From positions 1-34,865 of the forward strand of contig JAHDBE010000007.1 in NCBI GenBank assembly GCA_020630555.1: DNA of 34,865 nucleotides, given 5' to 3'. The first letter of the stretch is position 1, and each line of letters begins with the position of its first letter. A program made the position numbers and the translations under genes. This DNA comes from Saprospiraceae bacterium (GTDB taxonomy: Bacteria > Bacteroidota > Bacteroidia > Chitinophagales > Saprospiraceae). Under the pieces are notes generated by a model. That model had not been told where the DNA came from and ran no database searches. It saw only the letters and a program-made list of their open reading frames with translations. This document shows positions 17,541-26,949 of the stretch, in pieces.

Positions 17541-18475
17541 ACGATAGAGTTATTGGCAAATACACCGGGGAAAAGGAAGGACCCCTTCTAATTGTATTCG
17601 GAGGTATGCATGGAAATGAACCAGCAGGAGTCAAGGCCCTAGAGATGATGTTTAAGATGCTGGAGGTAGAACCAGTCACTAATCCAGATTTTGTTTTTAA
17701 AGGCACCCTTCTCGGAATTATTGGAAATTTAGCTGCCTATAAAAAAGGAAAAAGGTATATAAATAGAGACCTAAATCGCTTATGGAGGCGAGATAATGTT
17801 GAAAGGATTTCTCTTTTGGCGAAAGCCGAACTAAATGAAGAAGAAGTAGAAATCAAGGAGATATTAGACTTGGTTAAACACACCATAAATACCCTCAAGC
17901 CGCAAAGAGTTTTTGTATTAGACCTTCATACCACGTCTTCTACAGGCGGGATATTTTCAATTCCAAACGATGAAGAAAATAGTCTCAAAATTGCTTTAGA
18001 ATTACATGCACCGGTAATCCTCGGGATGTTAAATGGAATTAAAGGCACAACCCTTCACTACTTTACGGACGAAAACTTTGACGTACCGATTACTGCCGTC
18101 ACATTTGAATCAGGTCAGCACACAGACCCATTATCAATAAATAGAGCCATAGCGGGACTCACTAATTGTATGAGAACGATAGGTTGTGTAGACCCAGCAC
18201 ATATCGAAAACCAACACGATAAAATATTGATAGAGTATTCTAAAGACTTACCTAAGGTTGCAAGACTTATTGATCGTCACAATATTGAGGAAGGGGATAA
18301 TTTTGAAATGCTACCGGGTTTCGAAAATTTTCAAGCGGTCAAAAAAGAACAAATTCTCGCTACGGATAGAAAAGGAATCATCACAGCTCCAGATGATGCG
18401 TTAATCTTAATGCCCTTGTATCAAAAGCAGGGAGAGGATGGCTTCTTTTTGGTAAAAGAACAAGCAGGATACTAA
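17516..18475 (+). CDS. Succinylglutamate desuccinylase/aspartoacylase family zinc hydrolase
   Basis: GGMHGNEPAG zinc-binding motif, INRDLNRLW, DLHTTSSTGG. Confidence 0.85.
   Translation: MGLERSEINDRVIGKYTGEKEGPLLIVFGGMHGNEPAGVKALEMMFKMLEVEPVTNPDFVFKGTLLGIIGNLAAYKKGKRYINRDLNRLWRRDNVERISLLAKAELNEEEVEIKEILDLVKHTINTLKPQRVFVLDLHTTSSTGGIFSIPNDEENSLKIALELHAPVILGMLNGIKGTTLHYFTDENFDVPITAVTFESGQHTDPLSINRAIAGLTNCMRTIGCVDPAHIENQHDKILIEYSKDLPKVARLIDRHNIEEGDNFEMLPGFENFQAVKKEQILATDRKGIITAPDDALILMPLYQKQGEDGFFLVKEQAGY
17818..17827 (+). repeat. GAAA micro-hairpin core GGCGAAAGCC
   Basis: Inside the desuccinylase/aspartoacylase gene. Confidence 0.7.
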
Positions 18476-18930
18476 TGATTGAAGAAAAGAAAATAGAATC
18501 CATAATATTAGAACTCGAGGGAAGGAAGGATTACATAGACTTAGACATCAAGGGGTTTTTTGAAAACCAAAAAAGCGTAGCGGCGTTTATGCTCTCTGAG
18601 AGCTTTTCCATGCTTAAGTCAGAGGAATACGATTTATTGTGGTACATGTTATACGTTATTGTTTTAAGTTTTGACAAAGGGGATATAGAAATAGACATCC
18701 AGCAAATAGAATCATATGAGGATTCAAATTGGGAGATATTTAATTCTATGGGAAACAAACCTTTCAGAGAAAAGTTAGATTTTATTTTTGATACTTACCC
18801 TCAGGAAGACCTTTTGGCATTTGTTGAGGACATGTTACAAAACGACGATGATAATGAAATATCTGCCGTATCTAGAGAAATAATTTTTGTGGCCTGTAAA
18901 ACAATTATTGACGTCTATGACGCCAATTAG
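18475..18930 (+). CDS. Uncharacterised acidic protein (151 aa)
   Basis: Complete ORF coupled to the upstream gene (TAATGA junction); no family recognised. Confidence 0.65.
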   Translation: MIEEKKIESIILELEGRKDYIDLDIKGFFENQKSVAAFMLSESFSMLKSEEYDLLWYMLYVIVLSFDKGDIEIDIQQIESYEDSNWEIFNSMGNKPFREKLDFIFDTYPQEDLLAFVEDMLQNDDDNEISAVSREIIFVACKTIIDVYDAN

Positions 18931-19737
18931 ACAGCTACATTAAACTCTCGCAGAGTTTCATTTAAAGAAACCTTCTTGTCCGTACTTTCTTTCCTTTTGC
19001 CAATTATTAAAGCGCAGTTTACGTTGTATTCGCCAGCAGTAAATTTTTTGGTATAACTCCCTGGAATAACAACAGAACGTTCAGGAACCTCGCCTTTCAA
19101 AGTAATGGGTTCTGGCCCACTTACGTCAATAATATGCGTGCTCTTGGTCAAAACGACATTAGCTCCCAAGACGGCTTCTTTTCTAACACGTACGCCCTCT
19201 ACAATAATTGATCTAGAGCCAATAAAACAATCATCTTCTATGATTGTAGGGGTCGCTTGAAGAGGCTCTAATACGCCACCTATTCCCACCCCTCCAGATA
19301 AGTGCACATTTCTTCCAATCTGGGCACATGAGCCTACAGTCGCCCATGTATCAACCACCCGAACCTACCCAGGCGCCAATGTTAACATATGAAGGCATCA
19401 TTATGACACCCTTTTCTAAAAACGAACCATGTCTAGCAATAGCGTGCGGAACGACTCTTACTCCTTTAGATGCGTAGTCCGTCTTCAGAGGAATTTTATC
19501 ATGAAACTCAAAAGGACCGAGTTCGATCGTTTCCATTTTCTGAATGGGGAAGTACAGTACAACAGCTTTTTTAACCCAGTCATTTACTTTCCATCCGTCA
19601 GTTGTAGGTTCTGCCACACGAAGCTCCCCTAAATCAAGGTGATCCAAAACTTCGCGAATCGCAGCTTGTGACTTTTCTTCCTTTAATAATTCTCGATTGT
19701 CCCAAATGGCTTCGATGGTTTCTTTTAATTCCTGCAT
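18927..19737 (-). pseudogene. dapD: 2,3,4,5-tetrahydropyridine-2,6-dicarboxylate N-succinyltransferase split by a frameshift into two ORFs (19351..19737 and 18927..19358)
   Basis: First ORF ends ...[15 protein letters not shown], second begins (GTG)[34 protein letters not shown]; together one contiguous DapD except for the missing TM of GTMVDTW. Confidence 0.88.
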
Positions 19738-19738
19738 A

Positions 19739-20401
19739 TCAGACGATAATATTAAATGCAATTAATTGTGATAATATTCCAATGACAAAACCACCATAAA
19801 GATCTTGTTCATTATGTGCTTTTAGCAATAATCTAGATGTTCCGACCAGTCCCGCAACGACAATTGCCAGAATGACTAAAAGGTCTGTGCGTACAAGATA
19901 CTCTCCAAAGACACCAAGGTTAAGAAAAAAGGAATCATAACTAAAAAGCGAGCATATCATGAGAATACCACTTAGTAACCCACCAACACCAATGGCGTGT
20001 AGGCTTACCTTGGTAAAGTTGTTCATAAAAAATGCGGCAAAAACGCCAATTGTTGCACCGAGAGTAAAGGCCACAAAAGCATCAGGAATAGAGGGGTTGC
20101 TCTTAATATTTACAAAAAGCCATAAATAAAATATTCCAGTTATGATTAATGGTCCTATTCTTTCTTCACGATCTTCCATCGTTATACTTTTGTTTAGACC
20201 GACTAATCTTAACATAGCAATGCCAAAGAGGGGAAAAAACACGCTGAGTAAGAAAACGGAAATCAAAAGCAGCCCTTTGGCCTTTGGGTCTTGGATGCTA
20301 AACAAATAAGGATTTACTAAAAACAGAATCCCCAAAATGTACGGAACGACAAAAAGAGGATGAAAAACAATGGAGATAATATGGGCTAATGGTCTTAACA
20401 C
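19739..20401 (-). CDS. Integral membrane protein of unknown function
   Basis: Multiple hydrophobic segments, MLRPLAHIISIVFHPLFVVPYILGILFLVNPY...; no catalytic signature recognised. Confidence 0.75.
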   Translation of the reverse strand: MLRPLAHIISIVFHPLFVVPYILGILFLVNPYLFSIQDPKAKGLLLISVFLLSVFFPLFGIAMLRLVGLNKSITMEDREERIGPLIITGIFYLWLFVNIKSNPSIPDAFVAFTLGATIGVFAAFFMNNFTKVSLHAIGVGGLLSGILMICSLFSYDSFFLNLGVFGEYLVRTDLLVILAIVVAGLVGTSRLLLKAHNEQDLYGGFVIGILSQLIAFNIIV

Positions 20402-20526
20402 AAAGCAAAATTAGTAAAAGCAGCGCGCGTGAATCCTTATCTTAGAATCTATTTTAAGGTATACTTAAGAGATTTTTAGTAACAAGCAGGAAAAATAGTC
20501 CGTTTTCTATTTAGGAAAACTATTGT

Positions 20527-21252
20527 ATGAGATTACGAACGATAGGCATATTAAGTCTTTTTATTCAAGTGGCCTGGTCCCAGGATACGATCCCTGATTT
20601 ATCAGAAGGTGCCGTAAAGATGGAAGCTCTTGACACTATGATTATTAATGAAGATTCCTTGTTTACAGAGGAACCTAAAGTCGAGCAAGTTAGACTGAGA
20701 GGAAAAGTATATTCTGCTCTAATTTCTGGAGGAGACACTTTAATTATGGCCGACCTTGAAGACATAAGTATTACATCCATGCGAAAATTCGACTCGGATG
20801 AAGACTATCGCAAGTACTTAAAATTTAGAAGATATGCCAATAAGGTTTTCCCATACGCACAAGAGGCAGTTAGAATATTTAGAGAACTAGAATATGCCTC
20901 CGAACACTTATCGAAAAAAGAACGAAAGAAGGAAATAAAAAGACTAAACGATGAGCTCAAAGCAGAGTTTGAGCAACCATTAAGAAAGCTGACCAAACTT
21001 CAAGGGAAGATAATGATCAAGATGATTGAACGTGAGTTAGATCAAAAAATGTATGATTTAATAAAAGGATTAAAAGGCCGATTTACCGCTTTTTATTGGC
21101 ACAACTTCAGTAAGCTTTACAGCTATGATCTAAAAGAAGGTTATAATCTAGGAAAGTACCCTATCTTGGACGCAGTTTTACAGGACTTTGATTTGTCATA
21201 TCAAATAAGAAACCCTGGAGAGTTGAAATACGTCAAGAAAATAGAGAAATAA
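20527..21252 (+). CDS. DUF4294-like exported protein
   Basis: RKYLKFRRYANKVFPYAQEAVRIFRELE... QGKIMIKMIERELDQKMYDLIKGLKGRFTAFYWHNFSKLYSYDLKEGY. Confidence 0.8.
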   Translation: MRLRTIGILSLFIQVAWSQDTIPDLSEGAVKMEALDTMIINEDSLFTEEPKVEQVRLRGKVYSALISGGDTLIMADLEDISITSMRKFDSDEDYRKYLKFRRYANKVFPYAQEAVRIFRELEYASEHLSKKERKKEIKRLNDELKAEFEQPLRKLTKLQGKIMIKMIERELDQKMYDLIKGLKGRFTAFYWHNFSKLYSYDLKEGYNLGKYPILDAVLQDFDLSYQIRNPGELKYVKKIEK

Positions 21253-22313
21253 TGCCACCAATTGAATCAGGTCTTTCAGGTTCGGTCACATGGAAAAGCC
21301 CGTCAAATATTGCTATCGTCAAATATTGGGGTAAATATGGAGAGCAACTCCCTAGAAACCCGTCGGTCAGTTTTACTTTAAACAATGCTTTTACTAAAAC
21401 TTCCGTTTCGTATATAACCAGACCTAACGATGGAGGTGATATAGTTGACTCTTTTTTATTTGAAGGAAAAGAAGAGCCGTCTTTTGCATTAAGAATAGAA
21501 AACTTTCTTAAGTCTTTAATACCGAGACTTCCATGGTTAGCTCATGTCAAATTAAAAATCGAAACCGAAAATTCATTTCCTCATTCTTCCGGTATTGCGT
21601 CCTCGGCATCTGGAATGTCTGCCCTTGTTCTGTGTTTGTGTGATATTGAAGAAAACATTACTGGTCAGAAAACAAATCAGGATGAATTTAAGAGGAAAGC
21701 CAGCTTTTATTCCCGATTAGGAAGTGGATCCGCCTGCAGATCAATTTATCCTTATGCGGCCATTTGGGGAGAGCACGCGAAAATTTCAGACTCCCACAAC
21801 GAATACGCAATACCGTGCATAGATATAGACGACATATTTAAAACACTTCACAACGACATTCTCATTGTTAGTGATAAAAAGAAATCTGTTTCTTCCTCTG
21901 CTGGGCATCAATTAATGGTAGATAACCGATTTGCTCCTGCTCGTTATGAGCTAGCGAATGACCGAATGATTGAAACATTACATGCTTTAAAGAATGGTGA
22001 TATTAAATTATTGGGTAACATACTTGAAAACGAAGCCCTTGTTCTTCATGCCTTAATGATGTGCTCGGAACCTTCATACATTTTAATGGAACCAGAAACG
22101 ATAAAACTTATCAATACAATTAGAGGATTTAGACGAGATACTGACCTTGATGTATTTTTTAGTTTAGATGCAGGGCCCAATATTCACCTTATGTATCCCG
22201 ATCACCAGAAAGATAAAGTACAATCCTGGATTAATTCAGAGTTAAAACCCATGTGTGTTGATGGTAGAATTGTCTATGATCAAGTTGGAACAGGACCAAA
22301 AAAGCTAATATGA
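21252..22313 (+). CDS. mvaD: Diphosphomevalonate decarboxylase
   Basis: SPSNIAIVKYWGKYG, FPHSSGIASSASGMSAL, SRLGSGSACRSIYP, FSLDAGPNIHLMYP. Confidence 0.95.
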   Translation: MPPIESGLSGSVTWKSPSNIAIVKYWGKYGEQLPRNPSVSFTLNNAFTKTSVSYITRPNDGGDIVDSFLFEGKEEPSFALRIENFLKSLIPRLPWLAHVKLKIETENSFPHSSGIASSASGMSALVLCLCDIEENITGQKTNQDEFKRKASFYSRLGSGSACRSIYPYAAIWGEHAKISDSHNEYAIPCIDIDDIFKTLHNDILIVSDKKKSVSSSAGHQLMVDNRFAPARYELANDRMIETLHALKNGDIKLLGNILENEALVLHALMMCSEPSYILMEPETIKLINTIRGFRRDTDLDVFFSLDAGPNIHLMYPDHQKDKVQSWINSELKPMCVDGRIVYDQVGTGPKKLI

Positions 22314-22822
22314 AACACGCGGTAATAATAATTTTCACTTTTTATGCTTCTTTGGCTCTAGGCCAAAAAGGATTATATACAAAGAGTCCTGCATTTGAAG
22401 CCGAGGTGGAGAATTATTTGAGTTTTTCAGTTCCCTTGCTTTCTGTTGAAGATCTAAACTCCGACTATGAGCGATATACGATATTGGATGCGAGAGAATT
22501 AAAAGAATTCGAAACAAGCCATTTACCCAAAGCACAGCATATCGGCTATAATTCCATAAAAAATGAACTCTTAAATAGTCTAGACAAGTCACAACCTATA
22601 GTTTTATACTGCTCTATTGGGTTTAGAAGTGAAAAATTAGGTGAAAAATTAAAAGCACAAGGTTTTCAAAAGGTATACAACTTGTTCGGAAGCATTTTTG
22701 AGTGGGTAAACCAGGGGTTCGAGGTTGTAGATAAGGAAGGCAATCCAACCAACAAAATTCATACCTATGATAAAAACTGGTCCAAATGGGTAAGAAACCC
22801 TAATGTTGAAAAAGTTTGGTAG
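22310..22822 (+). CDS. Exported rhodanese-like domain protein
   Basis: Signal peptide; YTILDARELKEFETSHLPKAQHIGY; active-site loop IVLYCSIGFRSEKLG; ATGA overlap with mvaD. Confidence 0.9.
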   Translation: MKHAVIIIFTFYASLALGQKGLYTKSPAFEAEVENYLSFSVPLLSVEDLNSDYERYTILDARELKEFETSHLPKAQHIGYNSIKNELLNSLDKSQPIVLYCSIGFRSEKLGEKLKAQGFQKVYNLFGSIFEWVNQGFEVVDKEGNPTNKIHTYDKNWSKWVRNPNVEKVW

Positions 22823-23335
22823 TTATTCTTCAATCATTGTTGCGGGCTCAGGAGCCGGAATTACGAGCTCTTCATTCCAATCAGGGAAGAATATTTTTAT
22901 ACTCTTATTAGTATAGGCATCCAGGTTTAAGTAATACCAGTTTTCACCATTGTCGGGTGAGCTTGCAAGAATCCATCGCTTTGATCGAAATTTAGCTTCA
23001 CCTACTTTTAAAACAATCAGTTGAGGTACCAAACAATGCAAATTTGAATTTGTCGATACAGGTTCCAATGGAAGCAATGTGGTTGTTTCTAATACTTCAA
23101 AACCTTGATCTAAAAGCATGTCTTGTTCGTTCTTTATAATTTCCAACATACTTTCTTTTCCTCCCCCTTTTTCTACAATAACAGGATGCATCATTTCTAC
23201 AGAAAGATCATAGCGCCCGATTTTTTTTGATTTGGTATATCGGTCTGCGCCTTCTACGATGGTTTCAGAATAATTTTGGCTAAAGCCAAAAACAGACAAA
23301 AAAGAAATAAACAGTGTTAGACTTAAAGGTTTCAT
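22823..23335 (-). CDS. Exported protein of unknown function
   Basis: Signal peptide MKPLSLTLFISFLSVFGFSQ; complete ORF downstream of murI. Confidence 0.7.
   Translation of the reverse strand: MKPLSLTLFISFLSVFGFSQNYSETIVEGADRYTKSKKIGRYDLSVEMMHPVIVEKGGGKESMLEIIKNEQDMLLDQGFEVLETTTLLPLEPVSTNSNLHCLVPQLIVLKVGEAKFRSKRWILASSPDNGENWYYLNLDAYTNKSIKIFFPDWNEELVIPAPEPATMIEE
23274..23291 (+). repeat. Variant micro-hairpin TTTTGGC-TAAA-GCCAAAA
   Basis: 7-bp stem, loop differs by one base; inside signal-peptide region of 22823..23335. Confidence 0.6.
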
Positions 23336-23345
23336 ATCTATGTTT

Positions 23346-24146
23346 TTACCAAATAGAGACTTCTTCTAATGAAATATTTTCTGGGTAAAATAACTTCGTT
23401 GTTTCTTCGAAGGACCGCGTATAATCAGAAACAAAAAACCGATGAACTGGCTTTTGAGAATTGTTTAAAAGAGCTTTTTCGCTTAATAGTCTTTTTACCT
23501 CCACAGCAACAGGTTCGGCAGAATCTATGACGTCGACTTTACCCTTATAGTACTGTTCAATGTGTTTTCTAATTAGCGGGTAATGGGTACACGCAAGCAA
23601 TAACGCATCTAAATTTTGTAATGAGTCATCAGACAAATATTTGTGAATAATTTGTTCACTAATGTTGTCATTGTAAAATCCTTCTTCGATCATGGGGACC
23701 AATAAAGGTGTAGCAAGTTGTACCACATTTTTGTTGGGATCTGCTGCGACAAGTTTTGATCTGTATGCATTTGAACTTATCGTTGCTTTTGTAGCAATCA
23801 CTCCTACTTTTTTATATTCCTTTTTTTGAGCAAGCTTTACCAAAGGGTCGACGACATTAACAAAAAGAGATTTGTTTTTAAAGAAGTCAACCAGAATATC
23901 ATATGCTGCGGAAGAAGCCGAATTACAGGCAAGGACGATCATTTTACAATCATGATCAAGTAAAAACTGACTAATACGTATACAATAATACCGTATAGCG
24001 TCGGCAGATTTTTCACCGTATGGTAGATGCGCGGTATCACCAAAATACAGTATGCTTTCATTAGGTAAGGCCCGACGTATTGCACTTGCTACGGTCAGTC
24101 CGCCAATCCCTGAATCAAAAACACCAATTGGGCAGGTCGCGTTCAA
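23346..24146 (-). CDS. murI: Glutamate racemase
   Basis: PIGVFDSGIGGLTVASAI, YFGDTAHLPYG, LACNSASSAAYD, LLACTHYPLI. Confidence 0.96.
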   Translation of the reverse strand: MNATCPIGVFDSGIGGLTVASAIRRALPNESILYFGDTAHLPYGEKSADAIRYYCIRISQFLLDHDCKMIVLACNSASSAAYDILVDFFKNKSLFVNVVDPLVKLAQKKEYKKVGVIATKATISSNAYRSKLVAADPNKNVVQLATPLLVPMIEEGFYNDNISEQIIHKYLSDDSLQNLDALLLACTHYPLIRKHIEQYYKGKVDVIDSAEPVAVEVKRLLSEKALLNNSQKPVHRFFVSDYTRSFEETTKLFYPENISLEEVSIW

Positions 24147-24153
24147 AACCTAT

Positions 24154-24663
24154 TTACAGACCTAACTTAGCTTTCACCAATGTTCCTACATCCGCTGACG
24201 GATCAGCATATAGAATAACTCCGAAAGACGAATCAATAATATATGCAAAACCATTTTCGGAAGCCACGTCATCTATTGCCTGCTGTATTTTATCTCTTAA
24301 AGGCTTAAGTAGCGTCTCACTTTTCTTAAGTATTTTTTCAGAACTGGTTTGTTCAAACTGAGCTAGTGTGGCTTCCTCTTCTTTTAGTTTTGATGCTTCA
24401 GCCTCTAGTTGTTTTGGTGAGATATCACCTTGAGCCTGACGACGTTCAAGGTCTTGGTATTTAGCCTGAAGAGCCTTGACCATTTCTTGACCTTTCTTTT
24501 GAAGTTGAGCCTTATAAGTTTCAATATTCGTATTGGCTTCCTTCACTTCAGGGATTGCCTGAATCAAAGATTGCGTATCTACATATCCTACTTTTTGGGC
24601 AAAGCTGTTTGTTGTAGCAAACAATATAAAGCAGGTGATTATACTTAAAATATATTTGTTCAT
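24154..24663 (-). CDS. OmpH/Skp family periplasmic chaperone
   Basis: Signal peptide; AQKVGYVDTQSLIQAIPEVKEANTNIETYKAQLQKKGQEM...; coiled-coil; Skp-like end. Confidence 0.9.
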   Translation of the reverse strand: MNKYILSIITCFILFATTNSFAQKVGYVDTQSLIQAIPEVKEANTNIETYKAQLQKKGQEMVKALQAKYQDLERRQAQGDISPKQLEAEASKLKEEEATLAQFEQTSSEKILKKSETLLKPLRDKIQQAIDDVASENGFAYIIDSSFGVILYADPSADVGTLVKAKLGL

Positions 24664-24681
24664 GATTTGTGGATTATCAGT

Positions 24682-25188
24682 TTAAAGTCTTTTTCTAATG
24701 GCTTCGGTTTTGTCAAACTCATCAGAGGTGAAAAGAATACCCGCTTGGCCGCTTTTGTCAAAAATTATGTCGTAGCCTTTTTCCTCTGCGTAATCTTCGA
24801 TAGCCGCAAAGACCTTGTCTTGGACTGGGCTAACTAGTTCCTGTCTTTTTCTAAATAGATCACCTTCAGGGCCGAAACGTCTTTTTTGCATTTCTCTTAC
24901 CTCTTCTTCTTTGGCGATTATTTCATCCTCTCTTTGTTTTCTTACATCTTCAGATAACAGGACTTGTTCTGCCTGATACTTATTATACATACTCTTAATC
25001 TTGTCGTATTCTTGGGCAATTTCTTGACGCCATTCAGATGAAATACGATTCAACTCAGATTGGGCAGTATTGTATTCTGGCATGGTTTCTAAAAGACCGT
25101 TAATATCTACTACGGCGATTCGTTGAGCGTCACTTGTAAATCCAAGAAAAGCTACTGTCAGAAGCGTAAAAATCAGTTTTTTCAACAT
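24682..25188 (-). CDS. OmpH/Skp family periplasmic chaperone (second copy)
   Basis: DAQRIAVVDINGLLETMPEYNTAQSELNRISSEWRQEI...; tandem with 24154..24663. Confidence 0.9.
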   Translation of the reverse strand: MLKKLIFTLLTVAFLGFTSDAQRIAVVDINGLLETMPEYNTAQSELNRISSEWRQEIAQEYDKIKSMYNKYQAEQVLLSEDVRKQREDEIIAKEEEVREMQKRRFGPEGDLFRKRQELVSPVQDKVFAAIEDYAEEKGYDIIFDKSGQAGILFTSDEFDKTEAIRKRL

Positions 25189-25219
25189 GGCATTAGTTTA
25201 TGTTTGTCAATGCGGACCC

Positions 25220-25227
25220 CAAAATTA
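25220..25227 (-). promoter_or_regulatory. Bacteroidota-type -7 element candidate (TAATTTTG on minus, consensus TAnnTTTG) upstream of the ompH-murI operon
   Basis: Motif match about 30 nt upstream of 25188 start; no convincing -33 element seen. Confidence 0.35.
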
Positions 25228-25456
25228 CAATTTTATAGGGTCCTTTATTACTTAAGACTTAAAGTGCGAAAAGAAAGTTTCTTATGTTAAATCAATGGCT
25301 AAGACGAACTTTCTCATAAGGGTCTGTTTATCAACGCGATATGTATAAAATTTATGGCCACAAGCTCGAGAGTTTAACTATTGTTTAACGGCTAAATCAG
25401 AAGTATTAACGCAGAACATTAATAAAACTATATTTTCGTAGCATAACACTCTGGCA

Positions 25457-26947
25457 ATGAACAAAGCGATGAAAATATCTAATCAATGGATATCACTTGA
25501 TGACATCGAAAAACTGACATTAGCTGATACGAAACTTCAATTAGACAGAGAGAGTAAAACTCAAATTAAAAGATGTCGCAAATATTTGGAGAAAAAGCTC
25601 GAAAAAAGCGAAAAACCATTTTATGGTATAAACACGGGCTTCGGGGCACTGTGTAATGAAAAAATATCAGAAGTGAACCTTTCTCAACTACAAGAAAACC
25701 TTGTCTTGTCTCATGCTTGTGGTAGCGGAGAAATGATTTCAGAAGAAATTTCGAGATTGATACTGTTTTTGAAAATCAAAAGTTTGAGTTTTGGGTATTC
25801 TGGGGTAAGACTAGAATTGGTTGAAAGACTTATAGAACTTTACAACCTTGGAGTTTCTCCTGTAATTTATGAGTTGGGTTCGTTAGGGGCATCCGGGGAC
25901 CTAGCGCCATTGGCCCATTTGAGTCTAATGCTAATAGGGAGAGGCGAGGTTTATTATCAGGGAAAAAGAATGTCTACTGGGAGAATGTATAAGAAGGCTG
26001 GTTTAAGTGCAATGACTTTAAGAGCAAAAGAAGGACTTGCCCTGTTAAATGGCACACAGTTTTCATTAGCCTTTGCCATATGGAGTATTTTACATGCTCG
26101 TAAATTATATAGACTTAGTAATTATGTTGCGGCCATATCAGCAGAATCATATCTCTGTAACTATGAACCTTTTGACGAAGACATTCATCGAATTAGAGGC
26201 CAAAAAGGTCAAATAGAAACCGCCAAAATATTTAGAGCACTGTTTGAAGGATCAACTTTCGCGAAAGCGAAAAAAAATTGGGTCCAGGATCCATATTCTT
26301 TTCGATGCATTCCACAAGTACATGGGGCGACAAAGGACAGCATAGATCATGTCGCAACAATAGTAGAAAGAGAGCTCAATGCTGTGACTGATAACCCAAA
26401 CATTTTTGCTGAAAAAGATAAAATATTGACGGGAGGGAATTTTCATGCACAACCAATGGCACTGAACTTGGATTATCTCTCTATTGCCATCGCAGAATTA
26501 GGAAGTATATCTGAAAGAAGAACCTTTAAACTTGTAAATGGTGATCGAGGATTGCCCGACTTTTTAGTAAAAGAACCAGGATTAAATTCTGGATTTATGA
26601 TAACCCAATATACAGCGGCTTCCATTGTGAGTCAAAACAAACAGCTTTGTCACCCAGCTTCTGTCGATTCTATAACTTCTAGTAAAGGTCAAGAGGATCA
26701 TGTGAGTATGGCAGCAAACGCGGGAACTAAGTGCAAAAGGGTTGTTGAGAATATTTATAGACTTCTAGCCATTGAACTTTTTACGGCTGGTCAGGCGATC
26801 GAATTTCGAAGACCAAAGAAAAGTTCGAAAGTCTTAGAAACCATGTTGTCAAACTATCGAAAAGAAGTACGTTTTTTAAAAACAGATCGCTTAATGCATG
26901 ACGACATGGTAAAAACAGAAAGTTTTCTAAGGAGTTATCCCATATAA
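25457..26947 (+). CDS. hutH: Histidine ammonia-lyase (start may be 25469, MKISNQ)
   Basis: YGINTGFGALCN, LVLSHACGSGE, MIO triad GSLGASGDLAPLAHLSLMLIG, DNPNIF, HPASVDSITSSKGQEDHVSM. Confidence 0.93.
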   Translation: MNKAMKISNQWISLDDIEKLTLADTKLQLDRESKTQIKRCRKYLEKKLEKSEKPFYGINTGFGALCNEKISEVNLSQLQENLVLSHACGSGEMISEEISRLILFLKIKSLSFGYSGVRLELVERLIELYNLGVSPVIYELGSLGASGDLAPLAHLSLMLIGRGEVYYQGKRMSTGRMYKKAGLSAMTLRAKEGLALLNGTQFSLAFAIWSILHARKLYRLSNYVAAISAESYLCNYEPFDEDIHRIRGQKGQIETAKIFRALFEGSTFAKAKKNWVQDPYSFRCIPQVHGATKDSIDHVATIVERELNAVTDNPNIFAEKDKILTGGNFHAQPMALNLDYLSIAIAELGSISERRTFKLVNGDRGLPDFLVKEPGLNSGFMITQYTAASIVSQNKQLCHPASVDSITSSKGQEDHVSMAANAGTKCKRVVENIYRLLAIELFTAGQAIEFRRPKKSSKVLETMLSNYRKEVRFLKTDRLMHDDMVKTESFLRSYPI

Positions 26948-26949
26948 GC

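Noticed and set aside
19351-19362. Programmed +1 frameshift in dapD
   Set aside because: No recognised slippery sequence (P-site GGU before UGA re-pairs poorly to GUU), and a simple shift would still lack the conserved T-M residues. A 5-nt deletion explains the data better, but expression data would be needed to exclude it.
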